A DNA stretch of 64,000 nucleotides from Alcanivorax sp. DSM 26293 (GTDB taxonomy: Bacteria > Pseudomonadota > Gammaproteobacteria > Pseudomonadales > Alcanivoracaceae): the NCBI RefSeq assembly GCF_900107995.1, contig NZ_FNUM01000002.1:550719-614718 (forward strand). The letters run 5' to 3'. How positions within the stretch are numbered: position 1 is the stretch's first letter; each line of letters begins with the position of its first letter. The translations under genes were made by a program, and so were the position numbers. Under the pieces are notes generated by a model, which saw nothing but the letters and a program-made list of their open reading frames with translations, was not told the DNA's origin and made no database searches. Shown here in pieces: positions 34,917 to 42,336 of this stretch.

Positions 34917-37850
34917 TTATTTTTCCAGAGTCAGGGTCAGGCCAGCCACATTGCCATCGACGGTGGTTTCGTTCAGGAACACCCGGTTCTGATCAATTCC
35001 CAGGGTTTGTACCAAGGCCGCTTTGGCATTTTCACCCCGCAGACGTGCCAGTTCGGTGAGTTGCGCCCGTTCCAGCGCCCGGGCGTCGGCTGCCAGCATG
35101 GATTCCCAGGCAGCCCTGGCCAGAATCGTTTCCCGCTGTTCATCGTCTTCGGGTAGCGGGTCGCTGACCAGACTCTCCACGTCACGGTCGGTGCTGGACT
35201 CATAGCGCCGAATCAATTTGCGGCGCCACTTCTTCTCCAGCAAGGCGTCATCGATACCCAACCAGTCCTCATCAGCCACATCCCGTCCAATGGCCTGCGC
35301 TGCCAGCGCAGTACGGTCCGCTTCATTGGTCGTGCCGACCAGCCCCACCCTGAGCTGCGGGCGCTCATTGAGCACTTTGGCAAGCGCATCCAGGGCTGAG
35401 GCTGTGTCCGACTGGATCTCGGCATCCCCTGCCGAAAAGGCAATGGTCTCAAGATTTTTGCCACCGGCCAGCGCTGACAGCACGGAGAACGGTGCCGTGG
35501 CTGCCTTCACCACGATATTGCTCAAGACCTTGAGCACCATGCCGCCCACGCTGAAACTGGGATCATCCAGATTGCCGGCCATGGTAACGGGCAGGGTAAT
35601 TTCGCCGGACCGGTTTCGCAGGACGGAAAGCCCCAGTTTAACGGGAGCTTTCACCGCCTGTTCGCTGGGGACCTGTTCACCCAGATAGAACTCATTGGCA
35701 CGAATATTGGTATCACTACTGAGCTGATTTTTTTCGATGGAGACTCCCGTGGTGACACCCAGCTGGCCTTTTTCCACCTTGTAGCCCAGGTATTGACCGG
35801 TGTAGGGAGTCAATCCGGTCATTTCATAGTTCTGCAGGGAGACATTCAGATCCGTGAAGAGAGGCTCCGGTGTCAGCGACCCGTTCACCGTTAGGGGTGC
35901 GTAGCGATCCACCTGCGCACTCAGATCAATCCTGGCCCGCCTACCCGGTCGGGTATCCAGATTGCGCAGATTACCGGACAGTTGGTACAGGCCGATCCGG
36001 AAATTCGGGCTAAGGGACAAATCTTCATGGCGAATCTGGCTGCCCACCAGCCGCACACGATCCACAGTGACCTGCCAGGGGTCGCTCTGACCCTGGCTGT
36101 TGGCTTTATCCGGAGAATTACTGGAAGGCATACCCGCCTGAATCCGTGCGGCCACATCCCGACCCTGGGCATCCACCCGGTTGGCCAGATCCATCCCGGT
36201 GAGGCCCACCTCACCGATACGCACAACCTGTTCAGCCGTGCTCAGTGACAGGTCTGTCACGCGGCCCTGGTTGATCTTCAGCAGGGACTGGCCATTTTCC
36301 AGCAAACTGACATTTTCCACCGTGGCGGAGGCATTGACCGACACATCCGCGTTCTCACCTTTCACGCTGGCCCGGGTATCCAGGGACAACAGTCCGTCGG
36401 CCAGCACCAGCGGCGCTTCCCGTTCCAGCCATGGCGAGAAGGGTGTCAACGACAACCCTTTCAGCCCGGCCTGGGCATCCATACTGAAAGGCGTCAGATT
36501 GCCTTCACCGGAATGGTTCAGGGTGCCGCTCTGCTGGATCTTGCTACTGCCTTCCCAGCTAAACGTGGCTGGCTCGCCGATAATCAGGTTTTTCAGGGTC
36601 AGGGTGCCGTCGGACAGCGCCAGGGTCTGAGCCGGTTGCAGGGTGCGATCGGTGAACCGCAGTCCACTGCCGGCAACCTGCACGTTCTCCAGGCGAACAA
36701 TCCATTCGCTTTTACCTTGCTGAACTTTCTGGGCCGCCTGCTCTGCCTTCTCTTTGACTTCCTCGACGCGCTCCTCCGCCGCCTCCCGATCAACAGGCAG
36801 GAACAACGTTGCCAGATCAATGCCCTGACCATCCAGTACCACAGTGACACCGGGATCGGTGACGGTCACATTGGGGATCGTCAGTTCCTGGGCATGGGAG
36901 TCCAGCGCCACGCCTTCAACGCGAACCTGCGGCAGGGAGACACTGGGCGTGTCCTCGCCGGGTTTTAACAGCTGCAGCTGTCGCAATATCAACTGGCCGT
37001 CGCTGAGCAGCACCCTGGGTTGAGGCTCCGCGTTGAATTGATACGCGGTTTCCACATCCAGCTCACCAGACGGCACCGTAAAACGCACTTCGTTCTTGAG
37101 CAGGCGCGCCAGCGGGACCAGATCGACCTTTTCCACATTCAAGTGGCCCTGCGCGCTGAAGGGGGTAAATTCGAAACGGCCCTGCCAGTCAAGGACGCCA
37201 CCGTCCGGCCCTTCCAGGCGAATGGCGTAGTCATTGCTGTTTTCGTCCTTGCTCTTGGTAGAGAAGTTGCTCACTGTGAAAGCCAGCGGCAGCACCAAAG
37301 TCTCTGGCTCGTCACCGGTGGCCTCGGTAAAACGCAGATCGCCATCGGCAAGACTGAGGCTGGCTATGGAAATGGCCGGCAACCCCGGCTCTTCCTGCTC
37401 CGGCTCCGCGGCTTCCTCCTCCGGAGTCTGGGCAAGCTGCGTCTGGATATGGCTCAGCACATCATCAAAGCTGAAGGTATTACCGGGGTTGCGCTGGGCC
37501 CGCACCGTCAAGGCATCGAGCATGATCTCATCAAAATGCCAGCTCCAGCGGAACAGGGAAGACAGCTGGAAATTCACATACAGCTGGTTGAACCCGAGCA
37601 ACACCTCGGTCTGGTCGTCTTCAATGGAGAAACCTTTCACCGTGGCGCTCAGCACCAGAGGGTTGATCTTCACCTCCTCAATGGTGACTTGCCGACCGGT
37701 CAGGTCTGCCAGTGCCTGCCTGGCATTATCCCGGACCAGGCCCGGTGCCAGGAAAAACCCCAGCAAGGCATAAAGCAGATAAAGGCTAGCCAGAATAATC
37801 AGGGTTTTCACTTTCCAGCTACTGCTTTTCCAGGCCTGTAGCACCTTCAC
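34917..37850 (-). CDS. DUF748/AsmA-like envelope protein
   Basis: This 977-aa protein has one N-terminal membrane anchor (VKTLIILASLYLLYALLGFFLAP) followed by a long periplasmic region of repeated beta-rich segments (TVKGFSIEDD, LSLADGDLRFTEATG, NVQVAGSGLRFTDRTLQ). This is the AsmA/TamB-like beta-groove plan of DUF748, whose members are thought to carry phospholipids across the periplasm. The tail (about 840 onward) includes an OmpA-like element (LRVGLVGTTNEADR). The start is GTG with GGAGG ideally spaced. Confidence 0.85.
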   Translation of the reverse strand: MKVLQAWKSSSWKVKTLIILASLYLLYALLGFFLAPGLVRDNARQALADLTGRQVTIEEVKINPLVLSATVKGFSIEDDQTEVLLGFNQLYVNFQLSSLFRWSWHFDEIMLDALTVRAQRNPGNTFSFDDVLSHIQTQLAQTPEEEAAEPEQEEPGLPAISIASLSLADGDLRFTEATGDEPETLVLPLAFTVSNFSTKSKDENSNDYAIRLEGPDGGVLDWQGRFEFTPFSAQGHLNVEKVDLVPLARLLKNEVRFTVPSGELDVETAYQFNAEPQPRVLLSDGQLILRQLQLLKPGEDTPSVSLPQVRVEGVALDSHAQELTIPNVTVTDPGVTVVLDGQGIDLATLFLPVDREAAEERVEEVKEKAEQAAQKVQQGKSEWIVRLENVQVAGSGLRFTDRTLQPAQTLALSDGTLTLKNLIIGEPATFSWEGSSKIQQSGTLNHSGEGNLTPFSMDAQAGLKGLSLTPFSPWLEREAPLVLADGLLSLDTRASVKGENADVSVNASATVENVSLLENGQSLLKINQGRVTDLSLSTAEQVVRIGEVGLTGMDLANRVDAQGRDVAARIQAGMPSSNSPDKANSQGQSDPWQVTVDRVRLVGSQIRHEDLSLSPNFRIGLYQLSGNLRNLDTRPGRRARIDLSAQVDRYAPLTVNGSLTPEPLFTDLNVSLQNYEMTGLTPYTGQYLGYKVEKGQLGVTTGVSIEKNQLSSDTNIRANEFYLGEQVPSEQAVKAPVKLGLSVLRNRSGEITLPVTMAGNLDDPSFSVGGMVLKVLSNIVVKAATAPFSVLSALAGGKNLETIAFSAGDAEIQSDTASALDALAKVLNERPQLRVGLVGTTNEADRTALAAQAIGRDVADEDWLGIDDALLEKKWRRKLIRRYESSTDRDVESLVSDPLPEDDEQRETILARAAWESMLAADARALERAQLTELARLRGENAKAALVQTLGIDQNRVFLNETTVDGNVAGLTLTLEK

Positions 37851-37980
37851 AACTGCCTCCTTTCAAGACCTTTCAATGTTGACGCCATGGTAGCAGTTGC
37901 GCGCGCCAGTGGCGCCCCAAACCCATTGCGCCACCCGGACGGCTGTGGAAAATGGGCGCATCTTGCACAGGAGTCCTGCC

Positions 37981-38454
37981 ATGAGCGACAACTACCTTCT
38001 GAACATGTATGAAAAAGCCCTCAAGCTGCCTGCTGGCCGCAAGCTGTTTTCCATGGTGTTCAGCCGCAAAGCCCCCTACTTCGCTACTATTACCCCGACC
38101 ATCAGCGAACTTCGCCCCAATTTCTGTGAGGTAAAGTTCAAGAAACGTAAAGGTGTGGAAAACCACATCCAGACGGTGCATGTGATCGCTATCTGCAACG
38201 CCCTGGAATGCGCCATGGGCGCCATGGCGGAAGCGTCCGTGCCCAAACACCTGCGCTGGATCCCCAAAGGGATGAATGTGAATTACACCGCCAAGGCCAC
38301 CAGCGACATCACTGCTACCGCCGAGGCCAACCCGGAAGACTGGAAACCCGGCGACCTGCCCGTCACCGTGAAGGCCATGCGTGATGACGGCACTGTAGTC
38401 GTGGAAGGCACCATCAATCTCTGGATCAGCGAGAAACCCAAGAAGGGCAATTGA
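37981..38454 (+). CDS. hotdog-fold DUF4442 thioesterase-like protein
   Basis: This 157-aa protein shows the hotdog pattern of DUF4442: FSRKAPYFATITPTISELRPNFCEVKFKKRK, VHVIAICNALECAMGAMAE and LRWIPKGMNVNYTAKA. The central helix with N-x-x-E is the usual thioesterase position. Acyl-CoA hydrolysis is likely but untested. AGGAG precedes the ATG at 37981; the in-frame extension from 37897 lacks support. A strong hairpin follows. Confidence 0.82.
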   Translation: MSDNYLLNMYEKALKLPAGRKLFSMVFSRKAPYFATITPTISELRPNFCEVKFKKRKGVENHIQTVHVIAICNALECAMGAMAEASVPKHLRWIPKGMNVNYTAKATSDITATAEANPEDWKPGDLPVTVKAMRDDGTVVVEGTINLWISEKPKKGN

Positions 38455-38513
38455 TCGTTGAGAATGATCAGGTACCGCCCTGCCCTCAATACACCCGGGG
38501 TTGAGTGAAAACG

Positions 38514-38556
38514 CAAGAGGCCGCGCCCGGATATCCCGGCGCGGCCTCTTGTGTTT
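38514..38556 (+). terminator. hairpin terminator of the DUF4442 gene
   Basis: CAAGAGGCCGCGCC pairs with GGCGCGGCCTCTTG and is followed by TGTTTCC. The stem core AAGAGGCCGCG is identical to the hairpin at 9983. Confidence 0.75.
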
Positions 38557-38593
38557 CCTGGGCGACGTTTTCCGCCAACCTCTGGTGGAAGCG

Positions 38594-39223
38594 CTAGCCT
38601 CCCTGAATCAATCCTGCTGCCGCCACCGCGGACTCTTCAATCAAGTCTGCCTGAATCAGGCCACTGCGCTTCAAGGGTTTGAAATCATGATCGCCACTAG
38701 CGAGCCAGTGCACCCGAACGTTCCCCGGCAAGCCATAACCCGCCACTTCCTCCGGCTTACCGAAAGGGTCACGCTCACCCTGGCATATCAGCATGGGCAC
38801 CGTCAGATGCCGCAGATGCTCGGTGCGGGTTTTCTCAGGTTTGCCCGGAGGATGAAACGGATAGCCCAAGGCCACCACCCCGTGGATGGGGGGACAGTCT
38901 GCTTCCGCTGCCAGCAGCGAGGCCATACGCCCGCCCATGGACTTGCCGCCGATCCACACGGGCAGAGAATCCTCCGGCAACACCGCCAGTACCTCCCGGA
39001 AGTGAGCCAGCAACTGGGGGGCGCGATTGGGAGGAAACTTGCGCTGTTCCTGACGCCGGCGCGCCATGTAGGGGAACTCGAACCGGACCACTGAGACCCC
39101 CCGCCCGGCAATGGCCTCAGCCATCAGGTTCATGAAGTCACTGTCCATGGGTGCACCGGCGCCATGGGCCAATAACAACAAGGCAGAAGGTTGCTCGGCA
39201 CGATTCCACAACAGCTCTATCAC
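38594..39223 (-). CDS. alpha/beta hydrolase of the KANL3/Tex30 or dienelactone hydrolase-like type
   Basis: This 209-aa protein has ALLLLAHGAGAPMDSDFMN (oxyanion region), the nucleophile elbow IGGKSMGGRMASLLA, the acid region ICQGERDPFG, and HWLASGDHDFKP with the catalytic His. All three catalytic residues are visible. The start is GTG overlapping the TetR stop in GTGA, so it is coupled to the regulator. The substrate is unknown. Confidence 0.85.
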   Translation of the reverse strand: MIELLWNRAEQPSALLLLAHGAGAPMDSDFMNLMAEAIAGRGVSVVRFEFPYMARRRQEQRKFPPNRAPQLLAHFREVLAVLPEDSLPVWIGGKSMGGRMASLLAAEADCPPIHGVVALGYPFHPPGKPEKTRTEHLRHLTVPMLICQGERDPFGKPEEVAGYGLPGNVRVHWLASGDHDFKPLKRSGLIQADLIEESAVAAAGLIQGG

Positions 39224-39837
39224 AACGCCATCTCCAACGCCTTGAGCTGAGCCTGCAACGCCCTTTTGAAATCGACCCGGAAAAGATCCAGCCCCGGTGT
39301 ATCAAGTATCTTCTCTACCACCGGTGCCGGATGACTGACCGCCCAGCAACCGATCAGAGTCTGTTGCACCTGCATGAGATAGGTGGCCGCCTGATCCCCC
39401 GTCAGGGCATAGGCCTGCTGTATCCGTTGCGCCAGGACCGTAAAACGGGACAGCAGCGATTGTTTGAACTCACGGGCCGCGTCTTCCTCCAGATTCTGTT
39501 CCAGCACCGAATGCAGGATCGCTGTCAGACGACAAAACAACGGCCGCGCCACCAGCAGCTCGGACAGGGCCTGCCACAGCGGCAGGCTGTCATTCACCGG
39601 CGTCAGACTCACCTGCTCCAGCTCGTCCAGGTAGAGGCCCAGAAACAGGGCTTCCTTGGAAGAGAAATAACGATACAAGGCCGCTTTGGTAACGCCCGCC
39701 TTGCGGGCAATGGACGCGAGGCTGATCGCTTCAAAACGCTCCTGCTCGAAGAAGGTGGCCGCTGCCGCAAGAATCTGGGCTCGCCGTTCCGCCTTCTGCT
39801 CCGGGGAGCGGGCGCGTTGAAAAGGACATTCGGCCAT
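39220..39837 (-). CDS. TetR family transcriptional regulator
   Basis: This 205-aa regulator has an N-terminal helix-turn-helix (ILAAAATFFEQERFEAISLASIARKAGVTKAALYRYFSSKEALFLGLY), fully canonical for TetR, and a helical ligand-binding C-terminal domain ending QAQLKALEMAL. It is translationally coupled to the alpha/beta hydrolase. It is a candidate to bind the tandem operators at 40963 and 41007 upstream of the neighbouring SDR gene, but that is inference from position. Confidence 0.9.
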   Translation of the reverse strand: MAECPFQRARSPEQKAERRAQILAAAATFFEQERFEAISLASIARKAGVTKAALYRYFSSKEALFLGLYLDELEQVSLTPVNDSLPLWQALSELLVARPLFCRLTAILHSVLEQNLEEDAAREFKQSLLSRFTVLAQRIQQAYALTGDQAATYLMQVQQTLIGCWAVSHPAPVVEKILDTPGLDLFRVDFKRALQAQLKALEMAL

Positions 39838-40186
39838 AGAGAACCTCTGATTGAGTCGGGTAGCAGGCCTGCATTTGCATCATGCCGGCCTGATTTCCAC
39901 CGAAACGGCTATCCCGTCATTACCCTGCAGGGCGGCATGACAATAGGGTGCAATTGGCCTCAGACGAACAACACCCACACCCTTACATGGGTCATTGGGA
40001 CTGGGTCATTGATAAGCACGGAGACAAACGCCGCCTGGTCGGAACACCCGGAAGCCGCGCTAAAGTGCCACTGCGGCCTCCTGGTTTAGCCAATGACGGC
40101 ACTATCCCTCGCGCTATCAATGCTCAATATTTCGGATGCAGCTCGCCCCGGCCCCAATGCTTCCCATGGGAGAAGTCGTCTGCAGA
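39838..40186. other. intergenic region, no feature recognised
   Basis: These 349 bp lie between the TetR gene and the SDR stop and contain neither a convincing ORF nor a clear terminator. It includes the promoter region of tetR. A short inverted pair (GCCGGCATGA-like sequences near 39885 and 39930) is too weak to call. Confidence 0.3.
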
Positions 40187-40948
40187 TTACGCCTGCAGCA
40201 TGCCTGCCAGTCGGCGGGTAATCATACGGGGGGACAGTTTGCCCATCCACACCAGCAGCAGGTTTTTCAGCCCGGGAATCACAATGGCACGACGGCGTGC
40301 CGCCAGGGATTTCTTCACCACCGCGTCCGTTCTCATGGTGCCTGCCTTGAACAACAGGGTGTCGGTCATGTGTGCTTCGGTGGCGAACTCGGAGTCGGTG
40401 GCGCCAGGACACAGGGCGCTCACCGCCACGCCGCTTGCTTTCAGCTCTTCATGAAGACCTTCGGAAAACGAAAGGACAAACGCCTTGGTGGCATAGTAGA
40501 TAGTCATGTTCGGACCAGCCTGGAACGCCGCCGTGGACGCCACATTGATGACAAACGCATCCTGAGCCTGCTTGAGAGCCGGCACCAGGCGCCAGGTCAG
40601 ATCTACCAGGGCGGTCACATTCACCTGAACCATATCGAGCTGGCGCTGCAGATCCAGGTCGGCAAACTGCCCCCGATCACCGAAGCCGGCATTGTTGATC
40701 AGGCCGGTCACCGCAATCTGCTGTTCTTCAAGCGCCTTGACCAGTTCTGCAGATGCCTGTGGCTGCGCCAGATCCGAAGCAATACACGCCACCTCAATGC
40801 CGTGCCCGTCACGCAGCTCAGCCGCGAGCGCTTCCAGCCGATCCAGTCGCCGGGCAACCAGTACCAGGCTCTTCCCTTCCGCCGCCAGTTGCCGGGCAAA
40901 TTCCTTACCAATGCCGGCGCTGGCGCCAGTAATAACGACTGCTTGCAT
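40187..40948 (-). CDS. short-chain dehydrogenase/reductase
   Basis: This 253-aa classical SDR has the cofactor motif VITGASAGIGKEFARQL with the arginine-containing VARRLDR that favours NADP(H), then INNAGFGD, the catalytic Ser in NVASTAAF and YYATKAF (YxxxK). It closely follows the DltE/YqjQ-type subgroup. The substrate is unknown. Its promoter region carries two tandem palindromic operators, so it is regulated, probably by a TetR-type repressor. Confidence 0.9.
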   Translation of the reverse strand: MQAVVITGASAGIGKEFARQLAAEGKSLVLVARRLDRLEALAAELRDGHGIEVACIASDLAQPQASAELVKALEEQQIAVTGLINNAGFGDRGQFADLDLQRQLDMVQVNVTALVDLTWRLVPALKQAQDAFVINVASTAAFQAGPNMTIYYATKAFVLSFSEGLHEELKASGVAVSALCPGATDSEFATEAHMTDTLLFKAGTMRTDAVVKKSLAARRRAIVIPGLKNLLLVWMGKLSPRMITRRLAGMLQA

Positions 40949-40962
40949 GTCTTCTCTCCATT

Positions 40963-40982
40963 AAGTAACCAGTGGTCACTAA
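40963..40982. promoter_or_regulatory. candidate TetR-type operator 1
   Basis: AAGTAACC-AGT-GGTCACTAA is an inverted repeat (AGTAACC/GGTCACT) 15 bp upstream of the SDR start. It is nearly identical to the site at 41007. Spacing and symmetry suit a TetR dimer. Confidence 0.6.
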
Positions 40983-41006
40983 TTTAGAGAAAACTCACTG
41001 CCCTGT

Positions 41007-41026
41007 AAATAACCGCTGGTCACTTA
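41007..41026. promoter_or_regulatory. candidate TetR-type operator 2
   Basis: AAATAACC-GCT-GGTCACTTA has the same arms as operator 1, with the centres 44 bp apart (about four helical turns), so both would face the same side of the DNA. Confidence 0.6.
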
Positions 41027-41114
41027 ACCCATTTGCCTTGCCACTACCCCTTGAGAGCCCGGGTTTTCATAGGAATCTTCGCTTTGCGAGCAAAGTTCCA
41101 ACAGCGCCATCGCT

Positions 41115-42170
41115 TCAGATCGCCCCCTCGGCCACCCCCCAGAGGTTGAGCTGACCATGGGGGCCCGGCGGCACAAAGCCACTGGTATCCAGGGATTGCG
41201 CTTCCCTGGCTTCCAGGCCGGCCCCCTTGCAGGCGGAAGCAAATCGCTGCCGTAAAAGATGCGCCCAGGCTCCCTGACCGCTCTGTCGCTGATGCCAGCG
41301 GCTATCGTAAATGGCGCCACCATGGAGATCCCGCATCACCGACATCACCTTTTCCGCCCGCTCCGGGTAATGCTCATGGAGCCATTCCTGCCACAGCGGC
41401 CCCACCTCATGGGGCAGGCGCAGCACCACATACCCTGCCTGCTGCGCCCCCGCCTGGGCCACCTGCTCGACGATATCTTCCAGTTCGTGATCATTGATAA
41501 AGGGAATGACCGGCGCCACCAGCACCGTCACCGGCACACCGGCCCGGCTTAACTCACGAATCACCTTGATCCGCTCTCGGCCACCACTGGCCCTCGGCTC
41601 CAGCTGCCCCTTGAGACGGTTGTCCAGCGTGGTCACGGACACCGCCACCGAGGCCCTGCCCTGACGAGCCATGGGCGCAATCAGATCCAGATCCCGGAGC
41701 ACCAGGGTGCTCTTGGTAATCAGGCTGAAGGGATGCTCACAATCCACCAGCACCTGCAGCAATTCGCGAGTGATACGACGCTCTCTTTCAATGGGCTGGT
41801 AAGGGTCTGTCACCGTGCCCAGCACAATGGGGCGGCAACGGTAAGAAGGCTTGCGCAGACTATCGCGCAGCACTTCCGCCGCATTGTCCTTGCAGAAGAT
41901 TTCACTCTCGAAGTCCTGCCCGGGTGATAGATCCACATAGGCATGATTGGGGCGAGCGTAACAGTAGATGCAACCATGCTCACAACCCCGGTAGGGATTG
42001 ATACTCTGCTCGAAGGGCAGGTCCGGACTGCGGTTGGTCATGATCAGGCTTTTCGCCTGTTCACGGTGATAGCGGGTGGGTCGGTTCACCGGCGCGTCAT
42101 CCCTGTCAGTGTGGCTGACGGCAAAGCGCCCCGGTATCTGGCTGAGGGTACCCCGGTTCACAGCAGGCAT
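41115..42170 (-). CDS. PA0069-family radical SAM protein (spore-photoproduct-lyase-like)
   Basis: This 351-aa radical SAM enzyme binds its 4Fe-4S cluster with C63, C67 and C70 in NPYRGCEHGCIYCYARPNH. This is the SplB-like PA0069 family found next to or within DNA-damage regulons. A perfect LexA box lies 17-36 bp upstream of the start, which supports SOS control here. The biochemical role is unknown; DNA lesion repair is inferred from the family resemblance to spore photoproduct lyase. Confidence 0.9.
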   Translation of the reverse strand: MPAVNRGTLSQIPGRFAVSHTDRDDAPVNRPTRYHREQAKSLIMTNRSPDLPFEQSINPYRGCEHGCIYCYARPNHAYVDLSPGQDFESEIFCKDNAAEVLRDSLRKPSYRCRPIVLGTVTDPYQPIERERRITRELLQVLVDCEHPFSLITKSTLVLRDLDLIAPMARQGRASVAVSVTTLDNRLKGQLEPRASGGRERIKVIRELSRAGVPVTVLVAPVIPFINDHELEDIVEQVAQAGAQQAGYVVLRLPHEVGPLWQEWLHEHYPERAEKVMSVMRDLHGGAIYDSRWHQRQSGQGAWAHLLRQRFASACKGAGLEAREAQSLDTSGFVPPGPHGQLNLWGVAEGAI

Positions 42171-42186
42171 AATGGCTCCTGTCGAA

Positions 42187-42206
42187 TACTGTCTTTTTGT
42201 ACAGTA
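42187..42206. promoter_or_regulatory. LexA (SOS) box of the radical SAM gene
   Basis: TA-CTGT-CTTTTTGT-ACAG-TA has perfect CTGT-N8-ACAG half-sites. It differs from the umuDC box in one spacer base and the two flanking bases of one side. Confidence 0.92.
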
Positions 42207-42258
42207 TATCGAGACGAGCCCGGACTCAATACTTTTTACCCAACGCTACCCACCCACT

Positions 42259-42290
42259 CCGTTGGCGCCTTGCGAGCAAGGCGCCAACGG
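42259..42290. terminator. perfect 15-bp hairpin after gdhB
   Basis: CCGTTGGCGCCTTGC and GCAAGGCGCCAACGG are exact complements with a 2-nt loop. It lies 47 bp past the gdhB stop and before the SOS-controlled radical SAM gene. No T-run follows on either strand, so it may act as a transcript end or as a separate palindromic unit. Confidence 0.55.
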
Positions 42291-42292
42291 GG

Positions 42293-42328
42293 AAATGAGG
42301 GCGGGACATAAAATGAGGGCGGGACATA
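42293..42328. repeat. perfect 18-bp tandem duplication
   Basis: AAATGAGGGCGGGACATA occurs twice head to tail, immediately after the hairpin and 9 bp before the gdhB stop codon region. It is probably a slippage or replication duplication. Confidence 0.75.
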
Positions 42329-42336
42329 AAGGGCCC

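Noticed and set aside
39948..40454. Plus-strand 168-aa frame overlapping the SDR gene
   Set aside because: Runs antisense into the SDR catalytic region; no ribosome site or domain.
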